64,000 bases of DNA from Diphasiastrum complanatum (lineage: Eukaryota; Streptophyta; Lycopodiopsida; Lycopodiales; Lycopodiaceae): NCBI GenBank assembly GCA_029204225.1, contig CM055106.1, forward strand, positions 47,438,633 to 47,502,632. The letters run 5' to 3'. The notes under the pieces were generated by a model. It saw only the letters and a list, made by a program, of their open reading frames with translations, had not been told where the DNA came from and did no database searches. Shown here piece by piece: positions 32,618 to 44,589 of this stretch; within the stretch, counting starts at the first letter, position 1; each line of letters opens with the position of its first letter. Made by a program: the position numbers and the translations under genes.

Positions 32618-33115
32618 AACTTGCCATTTAGCCCCCAACACTAAATGGACCAATAGGGGTCTGAAGTACTGCTAGTTACATAGGTATGTAACACTCTTCC
32701 TACTTCCCCTCATATTAGTTCACGCCCTAGAGCATCAGGAGAAGAATTAGATAATTTTGTAAACATAAAAGTTGAATCGATTTAAAATGACAATTCATTC
32801 CATGGTCTATTTGTATTACTTCCTGCACCCCCTGCATTTGCTTTTGTAGATTCTCCTCAATATGTACAGTATGACCAATTGTTAAATACTTATCTTGAAG
32901 GTCTAGGTCCTAGATACAGTTTTCAGATGCCGAAGACTAGAATGGGTCTTCCCCTTAGTAAATTAGATACAGGTGAATTAGAAAGTAGGAATAACATGTT
33001 AGGAGACAATGTAGGAGGGGGGGGGGGGCATTCAATATTGGATGGAGTTTTTCCAGACTCCATTGTTTATAGAAGTCACATTGTTCCCCTTACAATTCAT
33101 GCCTGCCTTTGACTT
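32618..33115. other. Unassigned; weak coding-like stretch
   Basis: A plus-strand open frame from about 32760 to 33110 (for example YLEGLGPRYSFQMPKTRMGL) has no motif I know. It contains a run of ten Gs at about 33018-33027. It ends just before Gypsy-F. Leader, captured fragment or chance cannot be separated. Confidence 0.3.
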
Positions 33116-33117
33116 TC

Positions 33118-34230
33118 CTGAATTTTTATGGGTCATGCAAACTACTATCGAATATTCATTTTATTTTTTGTGGATTTAGCACGACCTATATACAAGTTGA
33201 CCATTGTCCCTATTTGGATGATTGAGACGTGAGAAGCATTTGAAAAATTGAAGAAAGCTTTAGCTTCTACACCAATTTTGTGAGCTCCAAATTAGACAAT
33301 AGAGTTTCATGTTCATACTGATGCTCAAAATATGCTATTGGATCAGTTTTGATGCAGCCAGGTGAATACAAGAAGGACTATTCTATAAGATTTGCAAGTC
33401 GACAACTTACAAATCCTGAGAAGAATTATTTGACAACAGAACGGGAAGCGTTGGCCATGGTTTTTTGGGTTAAGAAATTTTGACATTATCTAATGGTGAT
33501 GCATTTTGTATTTTATACCGATCACCAGCCATTACTTTATTGGTGAACAAGACGTGCAACACGGGACATATTGCAAGATGGCTACTACAATTGACCAAAT
33601 TTGATTTTCAAGTTGTGGTTCAAAAAGGCAAACACCATTATCTTGTTGACCATGTTTCAAGAATCGAATCAGCACTAGTTAATAGTGAAGTGGATGATGA
33701 ACTACCAGATGGTGCATTGTTTTATGTTGAAGCAATACTTGAGTGGGCATCAGATATTGTTGAATATATGATGTTAGGCCAACCTAATAACTCTCTGACA
33801 AAAGTACAAAAGAAATAATTAATACTTAAAGCACAACCTTATCAATCGATTGTGGGCCAATTGTATTGATGTGGAATGGACGATATTTTGAGAAGATGTG
33901 TGTTGCCTCACGAAGTACCTGAACTAATTATGTTTTCACATGATGGGATGGGAGGCGGACATTTTTCAACAGATATCACTGTTCAAAAACTTTTACAATG
34001 AGGGTGTTGGTGGCCGACACTTCATAAGGATACCAAAAAATATATTCAGCCATGTGATGTATGTCAATGACCATGGCGTCCTACGAAGCAGAATTATGAA
34101 CCTTTGCATCCGGTTTTATCGCAAGCACCATTCGAGAAATGGAGCCTTGGCTATGTTGGTCCTATTCATCCTGCGGCCGATATATCATCGCAACAATGGA
34201 TCTGTTTGCAAATTCCAGAGGATCCCCAGA
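33118..34230 (+). pseudogene. Gypsy-F RT end, RNase H and integrase zinc-binding remnant
   Basis: Plus-strand gypsy pol with many stops. In order: RT connection (FEKLKKALASTPIL), RNase H (FASRQLTNPEKNYLTTEREA, FYTDHQPLLYW, GHIARWLLQLTKFDFQVVVQ), the linker to integrase (KAQPYQSIVGQLY, DDILRRCVLPHE), and the integrase H2C2 part (GGGHFSTDITVQKLLQ, CWWPTLHKDT, CDVCQ). The core begins FEKWSLGYVGPIHPAA and breaks off near 34200. It is followed by a purine-rich stretch (34285-34310), then Gypsy-B. Confidence 0.85.
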
Positions 34231-34359
34231 TGTGGAGCCAAGGCGAAAACACATAATACCTCTCACCCATGACCGAGGAGGTCTCAAAAGGAGGAGAGCA
34301 GAAGAAGCTGAGAGCCGAGCATGAGAGCCGAGAAATTACTAGCTAGGATGACAGTGAAA

Positions 34360-35391
34360 TATCTATGTTAGCCTACATGGTGTATCCCAGAGAAGGAACG
34401 ACCATGTAGGAGCTAGTCATATTTCCTAGGCTTTGTAAATAAATGTAGGCCCCCCTTAAATTAGTTAGAGTGAGCCACCTTTTGATGGTGACCTTTAGTG
34501 GAAGGGCAAATTCCACATGTGATTTCTAATTTGGTGGAATTCCCAACTGGGCTCCACATGGGCAGCCTTCTTGCTTATTTAAGGGCCCCCCTCTCTTGTG
34601 AGGGAGCTTTGAATGTATTGTCAAGTTCTCTTGAGCAAATAAAGAAGATCCACCATGAGTTCTTGATAATTGCTAAGCTCCTTGTCCATGGCAATGTTCT
34701 TGAGTGAAGTTTTTATGAGCATGCTTGATTTCCTTGTATTGTGGATTAACTAGTTTCTTGTTTCCTTGTTTCTTGCTTAGTTGCGAATTAGGATTCATTT
34801 CTTGTTTGTGGAATAAGGTAGGAATCAACACTCAAGTAAACTAAATAGGCTGGAATAGTGGTGTAGATCTTGCATACTTTTTTACATTCCAGTTCTTGAT
34901 TGTTCTTGAGCACTCTAGGCATCAAGAAATGAGTGTTTCTTGATTCTTAAACTGTTAAAATGTTGTTAGAAATCTAGTTACTTGTTTCTTGTGCCTTGTT
35001 TCAGTAGTTAATCTTGTTCTTGATCGCTTTTTGATTTAGTAGATAGTGGTAGGATTGCTCCATGTTTCAGAATATTGATCTTCTTGAGCTATGTCTGGTT
35101 ACATGACTGGTTTATACATGTAGTTTAGTATCGGATCTGTGACTCCCACTAACAGGCTGGGAAATACATGCTGCAATCTAAGTAACACTTCTGTTTAGTA
35201 ACTGTTCTAATAAGAAGAAGATCCGTAAGAACCGTAACTACAGAAGAACAAAGAGAGAAGAAGAAGTAAAAGAAACAACAAAACCATGTTCACAGATTTA
35301 GAGAATCTGTGAACATTTGGATCCGTAAGAACCGTAACTACAGAAGAACGAAGAAAGAAGAAGAAGTAAAAGAAATAAAAAACCATGAACA
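34360..35391 (+). repeat. Gypsy-B 5' LTR (5' boundary uncertain)
   Basis: The 3' edge is fixed by GAACA directly before TT-TGGCGCC (primer-binding site at 35394). The promoter is suggested by TATTTAAG at 34576-34583 followed by a pyrimidine-rich start region, and a poly(A)-type AAATAAAG at about 34637. The 5' edge is a guess: TGTTAGCCTACATGG near 34366 is one candidate. The last 170 bases hold a 100-bp direct duplication (units at 35221 and 35321) and a perfect 11-bp stem (35288-35298 with 35304-35314). Confidence 0.65.
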
Positions 35392-35393
35392 TT

Positions 35394-35410
35394 TGGCGCC
35401 ATTCCGCAGC
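35394..35410 (+). promoter_or_regulatory. Gypsy-B primer-binding site (probable)
   Basis: TGGCGCCATTCCGCAGC. The first seven bases match the complement of tRNA-Asp, as in Gypsy-1; the rest is only partly matching. The position, two bases after an LTR end in CA, supports the call. Confidence 0.65.
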
Positions 35411-35652
35411 TACACAGACATTAAACCACCCCAAATCATTCTGATTTGTGCGACAAAACCATCGCTCTCAGGACTTCCACACCTCCATTATAGAGCTCAC
35501 CACTTTCGTCCTGACTAGCACGAAGCTCAGTTCTCAACCGACGCTTTACGCTCCTTCCCAAGCCGAGCCACGACTCTTGTCTGGACCGGACCGCTACACA
35601 TCAACTCTCGACCAAGCCACTACAGAACAATCCTGCCATGTCTTGAGTTACA

Positions 35653-36389
35653 TCTCAACTGACGCATTTTCTCACGTCTCGACCGACGCTTTGAGTCAGA
35701 TCTCGACCGACGACCTCACATCAGATCTCGATCGACAGCCTCTGTTACAATCTCAACCGACGCATTTGCTCACGTCTCGACCAATGTTTTGTGTCATATC
35801 TCGACCGACGACCTCACGTCAGATCTCGACTGATAGCTTTTGTTACAATCTCAACCGACGCATTTGCTCACGTCTCGACTGATGCTTTGAGTCAGATCTG
35901 GACCGACGACCTCGCATCAGATCTTGATCGACAGCTTCCGTTACAATCTCAGCCGACGTATTTGCTCACGTCTCAACCGATGCTTTGAGTCAGATCTCGA
36001 CCGACGACCTCGCATTAGATCTCGACTGACAACTTCAGTTACAATCTCAACTGACACATTTGCAACATCTCAACCGACGCATTTGCTCACGTCTCGACCG
36101 ACGCTTCGCATCAGATCTCGAACGATAGTTTTTGTTCCAATCTCGACTGACGCTTCTCGTCAAATCTCAACCGACGACCTCGTGTCAGATCTCAACCGAC
36201 GCTTCGCATCAGATCTCAACCGACGACCTCGCGTCAGTTCTCGACCGACGACCTCGCGTCAGTTCTCGAGTGACGACCACGCGTTAGTTCTTGACCGACG
36301 ACGTCGCGTCAGTTCTTGATTGACGCCCTTGCATCAGTTCTCGACCGATGGATGATCTCAGATCTCAACCGACCCTTGAACCATTCAGA
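35653..36389 (+). repeat. Higher-order minisatellite in the Gypsy-B leader, 24/25-bp monomers
   Basis: About 30 monomers of 24-25 bp, each beginning TCTCGACCGACG or a close variant. In the first two-thirds they alternate as four types with ends GCATTTGCTCACG, GCTTTGAGTCAGA, ACCTCGCATCAGA and AGCTTCCGTTACAA, giving a higher-order period of about 98 bp repeated about four times. From about 36060 the order breaks down and the GACCTCGCGTCAG type dominates. Because 98 is not a multiple of three, each reading frame is open only in patches, so this is not a conserved protein repeat. Confidence 0.92.
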
Positions 36390-37395
36390 CCATAATCAAA
36401 CACATTACAATAATTGCAAACACCTTCCAGCCGTAACAATCACATTGCACCGTAGTGACCGCCCTGCACCATGAGAACTGCATTGAGGTGTAGGGAATAC
36501 ATTCAACAAAACCCCCATTGCTTCACTCTTTGCACCGTAGCCATCATCAACAATAGCACCGCAGGTATCGTAACAACCGCAAACACACAACCTCCACAAT
36601 TGCACCATCGGAATTGCAATCACATACCTTTAATCTTCTAATGATAGCAACTATATCGCAGCTATCACACCACCCATTTTCACCCGTAGGAATAGTCATC
36701 CATCATAACTTGTAGGCATCGTAATCTACCGTACCATACGGATCGTAAACCACCGCAAAGCACGCTCATCCTTCGCAAACCGTTCAGACCGCAATACACC
36801 ACAATTGCTTGCAAACCACCGCAACCCATATGGACCGCAATCCCTCACAAACTGTACAGATCGCAAACCATCTCCACCCACTGCAATCCAATCATCTCCA
36901 TTCTCACACCGTAGCAATAGCACCAATGCTCACACACATTCAACCACATCTACTCTTCAGCCGTAGCAGCCTCATTCCCCTACAACCCAAGCATATCCGA
37001 CACATGCACACATCAATCCATACTGATTACCTTGACCCGTAGATCCTAGCTAACCACCATCGCACTGCAGCCACCATATTAGACCGCAAATAACTGCATC
37101 CCAGCTACAGTTCGTGCCTATCTTGAACAATCCTCACCGCTATCACAGTAACACACAACCTTTCAATCACCACATGATTGCTTCCCGACTCCATTGTCAG
37201 CAACTGCATTCACTCGTTCCACCACATTTAGCCGTATCAACCGCTACTGGTCGCATTGCACTCGCATCAACCATGGACCCATAGCAACCGCATTCCAACA
37301 CCCGTATCCACCATAACAACAGTCCAAGAGCCTATTTACACAATCCTATGGTACTCTACAAGTTGTTATGGATCACCCTTACGATCCGAATTCTA
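36390..37395 (+). other. Gypsy-B leader, C/A-rich with recurrent ACCGCAA / CCGTAG words
   Basis: About 1 kb between the minisatellite and gag. The plus strand is rich in C and A and poor in G. ACCGCAA, ACCGTAG, ATCGCA and GCAAACC recur many times without fixed spacing. No gene is present; open frames are short. Confidence 0.65.
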
Positions 37396-39030
37396 TAGAG
37401 GACTATTCACCAGCCCGAATGAAATCCTAAGTCCAAGAGCCATCCACCAACCCATGCGACAGATGGAAACCCATGCATTATGAAGGTCCATATGAACGAC
37501 CACATTTTCATGCTGTCGAATCTTCACATATACGAGCTCACTTAGACGGAGCTTTTGCGAATAATGTTCCACGTACTGAAAAACGTACCCCAAAGATAGA
37601 TTTACCTAAGTAAAATGGTAACACTGATCCTCAAAAATTCTTCAAGTCTTTGAGAATGCATGTGACGTCTATGGCGAGATCACCGGAAGCCATGGTGCAG
37701 CTCTTTTTGATGACCATGATCGATCGAGCATGAGAGTGGTTTTTTAACCTTGATCGTGAAGATAAACGTGACTGGTCACTCTTGAAGGAGGCCTTTATCA
37801 AACGCTTCAAGCCATTTTTCTTGATAGAAAGTCCTTTTGTCAAGCTAAGTAATATCAAAATGACAAAAGACGAGAAAGTACATGACTATATTGAACAATT
37901 TAAAAGATTAAAAAGTCAGGTACAAGAACAATCCACTGAGTTTATGCTCATAATTTGGTTCCTTGTTGGACTCCCACGATGGATAAGACGTGAACTTCGT
38001 TCCAATGATGAATATACATCATTGAAACAAGCCATGTTTGATGCCATTCAAGAGGAAGATGAGGGCTCTGATGTCGATGAACCACGTGAATGGAGAGCAC
38101 ATCGTGTTGTCCAAGAAGCTCGAACAAACGACGAAACTCGAGAACAGTTGTGGAAAACACAGATGGAGCTGCTTAACCAGCAATACCAACAACAGATGTA
38201 GAAACTCACGAAAGAGTTTCAAAACACTCTTAAGTCTATCCAGAGTTCAATGTCGGGTCAGTTACCCACTGGCCAAATCCACCATAGACGAGAGAACACG
38301 TGGTGCCCTCACTATCAAGGTGCACACACTGGCAATGAGTGCACTTCATACCAACCGGTCCCAGATACTTCCTTGATCAAATGTGACATCTGCGACTTTA
38401 TGAGGCACACCTCTCTTTATTGTTATTATAACCCGAGGACCCAGCCTCACATACTCAACCTCCTCGACAACCGTTTGTTTCACAAAACCAACACACGCAC
38501 TACCAACCACGAAACAACCAAGTCCATATACAAGAGTTGCCCAGACAACCTAGACATGAACCTCAACCATAGTTGGTGCTCTTAGGAACACCTCCAAGAG
38601 GACAACAAGATCTAGGACCACCAAAACATAGAAATCCTCGAGAGTCTACACAAACACATCTTGTTGAAAACTCCTATGATCAGTCCTATCATCAAGATAC
38701 AACACTTCCATCTGTTAGTTCTCAACATTATCAAACTGACATCTATGCTTGTGCAAACGAGATGAGTATTTAACACCACCAGAAAATCCAGCACAACTAG
38801 CCATCCAAGATGGTTATGCTATTGCCATAGGCCCAATGGGAAAACGCTGCTTTATTTGTGGTGAAACGGGACATTTCATGGCTAACTGTAAAGTTAAAAA
38901 CCAATACCATGCGGAATGTCCCGACTGTGTCCGTAAACACTGTGTCAAGGATTGTCCTAAACAACCTAATAGGATTCTTCCAGCATGTCATATCTCATCC
39001 GAACCTACTAGAGCACAACGCCGACAATAA
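37396..39030 (+). pseudogene. Gypsy-B gag
   Basis: Gag capsid region with MVQLFLMTMIDRA, WFFNLDREDKRDWSLLKEAF, IKRFKPFFLIESPFVKLSNI and LVGLPRWIRRELRSNDEYTS. It is homologous to Gypsy-A gag but a different family. Downstream are a Cys/His segment (WCPHYQGAHTGNEC, CDICDFMRHTSLYC) and a CCHC knuckle CFICGETGHFMANC (38850 region), followed by CPDC and CVKDC. Stops at 37612, 37733 and 38199 and a shift near 38585 interrupt the frame. Confidence 0.85.
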
Positions 39031-39269
39031 GAACAACAACAAAACCATGAAAAATTAGCTGACCCACATGGAAGCCATTTGACGGCTTCCACATTACCAA
39101 AATATTACGCAGACCCAGAAGTGGAACAACGGCAATACAATGAGTTTCGAGATGAGTTTTTGCGAGAGGAAGAACATACAGAAAGTCTGTTATCAGTTCA
39201 TATCCCCGAAAAGGAGCAATCCCTACAGGGACTTGAAGTATTTTTTGACCTCCTGCACGCTCAATCACC

Positions 39270-40530
39270 ATGTCGTTTCATACCCCAATAAAATCCTTCA
39301 CTGGGCTTCAACGTTATATCCATCGAAGTTTTCAGCTGTCTACTATTCATGATGAACAGCAAAAAACAGAAGAGATTCCTGAAATTCCCTATATTCCTAT
39401 AAATCTGTTGAATATAGGTGTTGCTAAGGGGACTAACATCACCCTACCTTTGTCCTATAAAGACTATCCCGTAGTATCTGCTATCCTAGATAGCGGATCA
39501 GACGTTAATATAATGGCTTTGTCATTGGCAAAGTCATGGGGCTTCCATACCCTCGATCAACCACGATATAAACTTCGCATGGCTGATCAACGAGTTACTT
39601 ACATTGTTGGTCATTTATCAAATATAAAAGTTCGCATAGCAGGTGTCAAATTTGTGATAGATTGTGTCATCTTAGATTTACCAGAAGATAACTAATAAAA
39701 ATAAACTCCTTATTGGTACACCCTGGCTCCAGATGGCAAGTGTTGTCCAAGATTGGAAGCATAGCAAAATTACCTTTGGTAACCACGATAAACGAGTCAT
39801 GGTTGACTCAATAGGCCATGTCAAGCCCGCCAAGGTATACGATGATTGGTCATCCACAACATATGACAAATCAGATAGCGTCCCGATCCAACCAAAAGGT
39901 CACTATACGAGATCCATGGACATAATAAATTGGGGTCACATACTAGCCACTGTGGACTGTGCTGATTCCAATCGATGTCGTATTGAAACTGCTGCAGCAG
40001 ATGTGGATATTTCTCCATCCTCTACAGACATTGACACACCCATCATTCCACTTATGATGATTGACTCGATTCCTATAGTGTGGTGCCCAGGAGAACCTAG
40101 TGTCTCTACCGCCCATGTTTTGGAAGAAGGTATTTTTTCCATGGATGATGTAGACATGATGGATGAACATGTACTCTTATATCTAGATGCACAATCTTAT
40201 CTGCCAAAATCAATTCCTAAGGAGATAATGACACCAGGACCGTTGGCTCATGTCCAACTGACATCCAAGGTACCCAACACACAAACATACAAGCCCAAAC
40301 CCAAAATATATACATGGGATGTGTATCCCGACGAAGTCTGGAATACAATCGATGACGATATGATAAGTGAGGCACCAACACTGCCTACTCAAAACCCACA
40401 AAAACCTCGGTTACAAAAACCTAAAGTTATTGATACAAAATTAACTGAGCATCAAAAACAGATGCGTGAGAAGCTTAAACAGCTGATCAAGCCCTTGTCA
40501 AAAGGGACAGAAACCAAACAATCCGACTAA
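39270..40530 (+). pseudogene. Gypsy-B protease and linker domain
   Basis: Protease with active site SAILDSGSDVNIMALSLAKSW and terminal VIDCVILDLPED, then two stops, then LLIGTPWLQMASVVQDWKHS, the family's protease end. The long linker (39733-40530) has the motif THYTRSMDIINWGHILATVD-type text and acidic stretches, with coiled-coil-like KLTEHQKQMREKLKQLIKPL at its end. The same linker occurs in Gypsy-E. Its role is unknown to me. Confidence 0.85.
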
Positions 40531-40560
40531 GCTTCCACATCTGGTAGTGAATCACCTCAG

Positions 40561-41861
40561 ATGATTCCCAAAGTTCTCGAACCTTTTGTCGACCCACCTT
40601 TTGATCTTCCACAGAAGTTCAAAGACTTTACACTGGATGACATTGTTATCCAGTTTCCACAGCCGCATCAGAAACCTACACCAAGTTCCAATTCCTTTGA
40701 AGGACCTGCTAAGACAATTCCACTAAACCTTAAAGATCCTGACGAGGAGATAGATCAAATAGTTCATGTTGGTGCACATTTGTCATCAGCCCAATTTTTT
40801 GATCTAGAAACATTACTTAGCAAATACAGGGATGTATTTGCATGGAATTATACAAAAATGAAAGGAATCCCACTTGAATTAGTCGTCCATAGGATTCCTT
40901 TAGAAGACAATACTAAGCCTATTAGGGCTAAACCCTATCGATCTAACCCTGTCTATCGTGAGAGGATCGACGAAGATATTAAGAAATTGTTGGATGTGGC
41001 TTCATTTATGAAGTTCAACATATTGATTGGTTGACTCATGGGATACCTTGGTAAAAGCATTCTTGGATGAGTTTTCACCCAGGATTAATATAACGAGGCC
41101 AGACCTTTGCGTTCTACACAGACCATCAAGCCCTTCTATATATCGTTAATAAATCCTGTAAAACGGAATGTATAGCTCGATGGCTATTGATTTTAGAGGA
41201 ATTTAATTTTCACGTAGTCGTTCGAAAAGGGACCCAACATTTCATGGCGGACCTCCAGACTACCAAGTGCTGAGAAAGGAACTGCACCAGTCAACGATGA
41301 TCTCCCTGATACATGCCTTTTTCAAATCGATGCTACACTCTTACGGGCTGAGGAGATCACTTAATTCCTCACAACAGGCAGACTCAAAGAAGGTTTGAGT
41401 ACAGCAGCAAAAAGAAATTTTTTGCTAAAAGCAGCGCCCTTTCAATTAATTGCGGGACAACTTTACAAAAGGGGCGTTGACGATATCATTCGCCGATGTG
41501 CTTATGAATCTGAGATATGACCTATCATATCTCAGGCTCATGAGGGCATTGGAAGTGGCCACTTTTTTGCTAAAGTCACAGCGAAGATTATCCTTTGAGC
41601 AGGACTGTGGTGGCCATCTTTGTTTAAGGACACGTTTGTTGTCATTAAAGCGTGTGATGTCTGTCAACAAGCCAAGAAAAAAACCAAAGCAGACTTCACG
41701 CCACTAACTCCCATTATAGAAGGCGAAGCCTTCCATAAGTGAGAAATTGACTTTGTTGGACCAATCAGTCCAGCAGCAAAACATACCCAAGCTCGATACA
41801 TCCTCATAGCCACAGATTACGCCACTAAGTGGGTGGAGACTCGAGCAACGAAGGATGCCAA
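40561..41861 (+). pseudogene. Gypsy-B pol with RT core deleted
   Basis: The RT N-terminus is open at 40561-41034: LETLLSKYRDVFAWNYTKMK, RIPLEDNTKPIRAKPYR. Homology then jumps at about 41037 to the RNase H C-terminal half (FYTDHQALLYIVNKSC, CIARWLLILEEF) near 41105-41240. RT motifs A-E are gone. Integrase zinc-binding (GSGHFFAKVTAKIIL, CDVCQQAKKK) and the core start (EIDFVGPISPAAKHTQARYI, ATDYATKWVETRAT) follow with stops. At 41861 it stops inside integrase, exactly where the Gypsy-A copy 2 LTR begins. Confidence 0.87.
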
Positions 41862-42675
41862 TGCGTATTCCCAACAAAGTGTAAATAAATAAAATCATTC
41901 AATAAAATGTGTTGCGAGGGCATGGCATCATGTGCATGTAGGCCCATGGCCCAATGAGCACGTAAGTAAAGTTGTAAATAAAATAAACTTGACTTGGGCC
42001 TTGGAATTAAAATAAAACTAGAGGCCCAAAGTCATTTTTAAACTTAGAGATTATTTTTTAGAGTTGGGTCCAAATTGGGACTCACATGAATCTTGTGATT
42101 ACCAATGTACTTTTTGTGGACACTTGGATTCAGTTGGGTCCAAGATGAATGGATAGGATCATTGTGAATATCAGCCAATAGGATTGAGGGGCAAAGGCCT
42201 TCTCCATTCTATAAAAAGACACCATTTGTACATTATTTGGATGCTTAATGAGAAGGAGAAAACTCTACCAATTTTGGAAGAGAAGCATCCTCATTTGCAA
42301 TTCAATACTTGCTATTGCTCTTGTTATTTTCTATTGCTTTCAAGTTCATGCTTTTTGGTTTCAATAGTTTATGTTTCTCCTTTAGCAAGTACAATGTGCA
42401 TTTGAGCTAACCTCCACCCTCCCTCTATCTCTCTCTTCTATCTTCTTTTCCCTCCATCTTTTCTAATCATCCCCTTCCTTTCACCTACAATCATGATGAA
42501 TGTTAGTGTAGAGGAGTAGAGTTAAGGGAGAGTAGTGTTAGTGGTGAGTAGAGCTAAGGGAGAAAGTAGGAAACTAACTAAAAATAGCATCTATGCATAG
42601 TTAGGTACCTATCCAGTGATCTAACCCTTGTTGACAGGCGGGAGGGCTATACTACGCAAGATCCTCAGCCCTACA
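41862..42675 (+). repeat. Gypsy-A copy 2, 5' LTR
   Basis: Runs from TGCGTATTCCCAAC (two Gs fewer than the other copies' TGGGGGTATTCCC) to CCCTACA, with TATAAAAA at 42210-42217. It is the most complete of the three Gypsy-A LTRs in the window, at about 814 bp. The 3' end is set by the primer-binding site one base later. Confidence 0.88.
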
Positions 42676-42676
42676 G

Positions 42677-42695
42677 TGGCACTATTGCTGGAGAT
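42677..42695 (+). promoter_or_regulatory. Gypsy-A primer-binding site (diverged tRNA-Asp type)
   Basis: TGGCACTATTGCTGGAGAT, which matches TGGCGCCGTTGCCGGGGAT at 14 of 19 positions. It follows LTR end CCCTACA-G. Missing from copy 1 because of a deletion. Confidence 0.75.
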
Positions 42696-43952
42696 AGGTG
42701 TCCACTAACTAGTTTAGCTGCATTTTAGCTATTTTCTTGCTTTTTAGAGTAGTTTTAGGTAGATTTTTGGGTGTTTAGAGTTAGTTTTCCGTATTTTTTT
42801 GTGTTTGGACTGTTCACAACTAGCGGAGGAGGTGTGAGAGGGTAGAGGAGGCCCTGAACAGCCTCTAAGGGCTTGAAACCCAAACCAACCAGCCAAAAAA
42901 CCCAAAAAAACACACCAATCTGTATTTTGGAGGGAAAAAGAGCCTAAAATCTCATCAGATTTTTATATCTCCAGAATCATTGCATGACTAGCAGCAGCTC
43001 CAGGGTATTGTCTCAGACATGCATAGAAGCTTGCGAGAGTTAGTTCCAAGCAGATTGTGAAAACCAGAGAAAAATCATAAAAAATTCAAAAAACCCTTGA
43101 AAAAAATCCAAAAAATTCAAATCTTCATAAGAACTCTCGTAGAGCCCTTTGAAGTTCCTTCTCAGTGAGACCAGGACACAGAGAAGCTTACAAGAGTTAG
43201 TTTGATGTCTAAGTGCATGTGCGAGAGTTCCCAGTGAAAAAAGAAAATGAGAAAGTACTAGTGAACCCTCGCAGACAGCAAAATTTTCAGTTCCAGTAGT
43301 CAAGAACTCTTGTAGAGGATTCTGAAGTTCCATCTCAGTGAGACCAGGACACAGAAGAACTTGCGAGAGTTAGTTTGATTCTAGTGAGCAGAAAATTGGA
43401 TATAAGTGCAAAAAAATCACTAAAAAGTGAAGATCCAGCAAGTCCTTCTAGTAAGAACTCTCGCAGACCCTCTCAATCGATTCAACAGTGATGAAGCCTG
43501 CGAGAGTTAGTGTGAAGATCTGGTGAAGATCAAGCCAAGAAAGTGGTTTTGAACCCTCGCAGACAGTGAAATTTTTATTTCTTGCAAGAGTTAACTCTCG
43601 CAAAGATTTCTATAGTGAGATTTGACCTAGATCTAGCTACTATGAGCCTTGCCAGAGTTAATTTCCAGAGATCTGAAAGATATCAAGTTTTTTACCTACA
43701 AAAACAACTAAAGAACCCTCGCAAAATCAACCCTTGCCCTCACAAACTAGATCAGTGGAAAGATCTGCATCAGATCCAGCTACTGTCCAAATCTTAGGTC
43801 AATCAGTGTAAGGAGTAAAAAGTTATCAAGGAAAAACCACCGTAAAGGGCCTAAAATTCACTTTCGGTCGATTAAATTAATCAGATCCTTAGAGATCCAC
43901 ACTGCATCCTACTGTATAAGCAAGATCCAATTACTTTGGAACCCACCATCGG
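42696..43952 (+). repeat. Gypsy-A copy 2 leader with reiterated GCGAGAGTTAG motif
   Basis: Leader of about 1.25 kb. From 43025 to 43760 it carries the same GCGAGAGTTAG / CTCTCGCAG words as copy 1, including a hairpin at about 43583-43602 (TTGCAAGAG-TTAA-CTCTCGCAA, one mismatch). The upper part (42700-43000) is not present in copy 1. No gene in this stretch. Confidence 0.8.
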
Positions 43953-44520
43953 ATGAATTTGAGATCGGGACGATTAATAGCACGAAGGATAGCAAATCAA
44001 GCACCACACCTTCCCAGATTAGCAATTGTGCAACAAGAGGCAGAACCAGAACCAGCACCAATGGATCCAATGGGCCAATCCGTACCTATTGCTCCCTTGC
44101 AAGCAGTTTGGAGAGCACCACGGATGGAAATACCAAAATACGACGGATCATCAGATCCCATCCGATTTCTCTATATCTACAAGCAAGCTTGTGAAATCTA
44201 CGGTGAATGGACACCTACGGAGAAGCTGATGTTGTTCCCCATGTCCTTATTGGCAGTGGCTCAGGATTGGTTTTTAAACTTGTCAGAGGAAGAAAAATCC
44301 ACCTGGGAAGCGGTTAAGGCGGCTCTCATTACGCGCTTTAAACCAAGAAAGTTCTTGGAAGACCCATTTCTCCTGCTGAGTAAAGTCAAGATGGGAAAAC
44401 GAGAAAGGGTCCGGGACTATATTGAGCGGGTCAAATACTTACGATCCGAGTGCAGTGTAGCCCTAACTCCCGGTCACGTGGTGATCATGTGGTTCCTAGA
44501 CGGACTACCAGAAGCACCAG
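43953..44520 (+). pseudogene. Gypsy-A copy 2 gag, truncated
   Basis: Gag starting MNLRSGRLIARRIANQAPHL, closely matching copy 1 through AQDWFLNLSEEEKSTW, FKPRKFLEDPF and MGKRERVRDYIERV. The frame is open for the whole homologous part; it loses homology after FLDGLPEAP at about 44515, where hAT-related sequence on the other strand begins. It has no 63-base duplication because it ends just before that site. Confidence 0.88.
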
Positions 44521-44589
44521 AAAGCTCGGTCATCTTCCAGGTGAGAGGCATTTGGTTTAGGACATTATGAAAAAACGTAACATCGACAG

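Noticed and set aside
35448-36319. Overlapping open frames across the Gypsy-B leader (repeats like QISTDDLTSDLDRQ)
   Set aside because: The 98-bp period shifts the frame and the frames replace each other; the DNA repeat explains them.
35653-36389. CRISPR-like array of spaced repeats
   Set aside because: Monomers abut with no unique spacers, and the context is a plant Gypsy leader.
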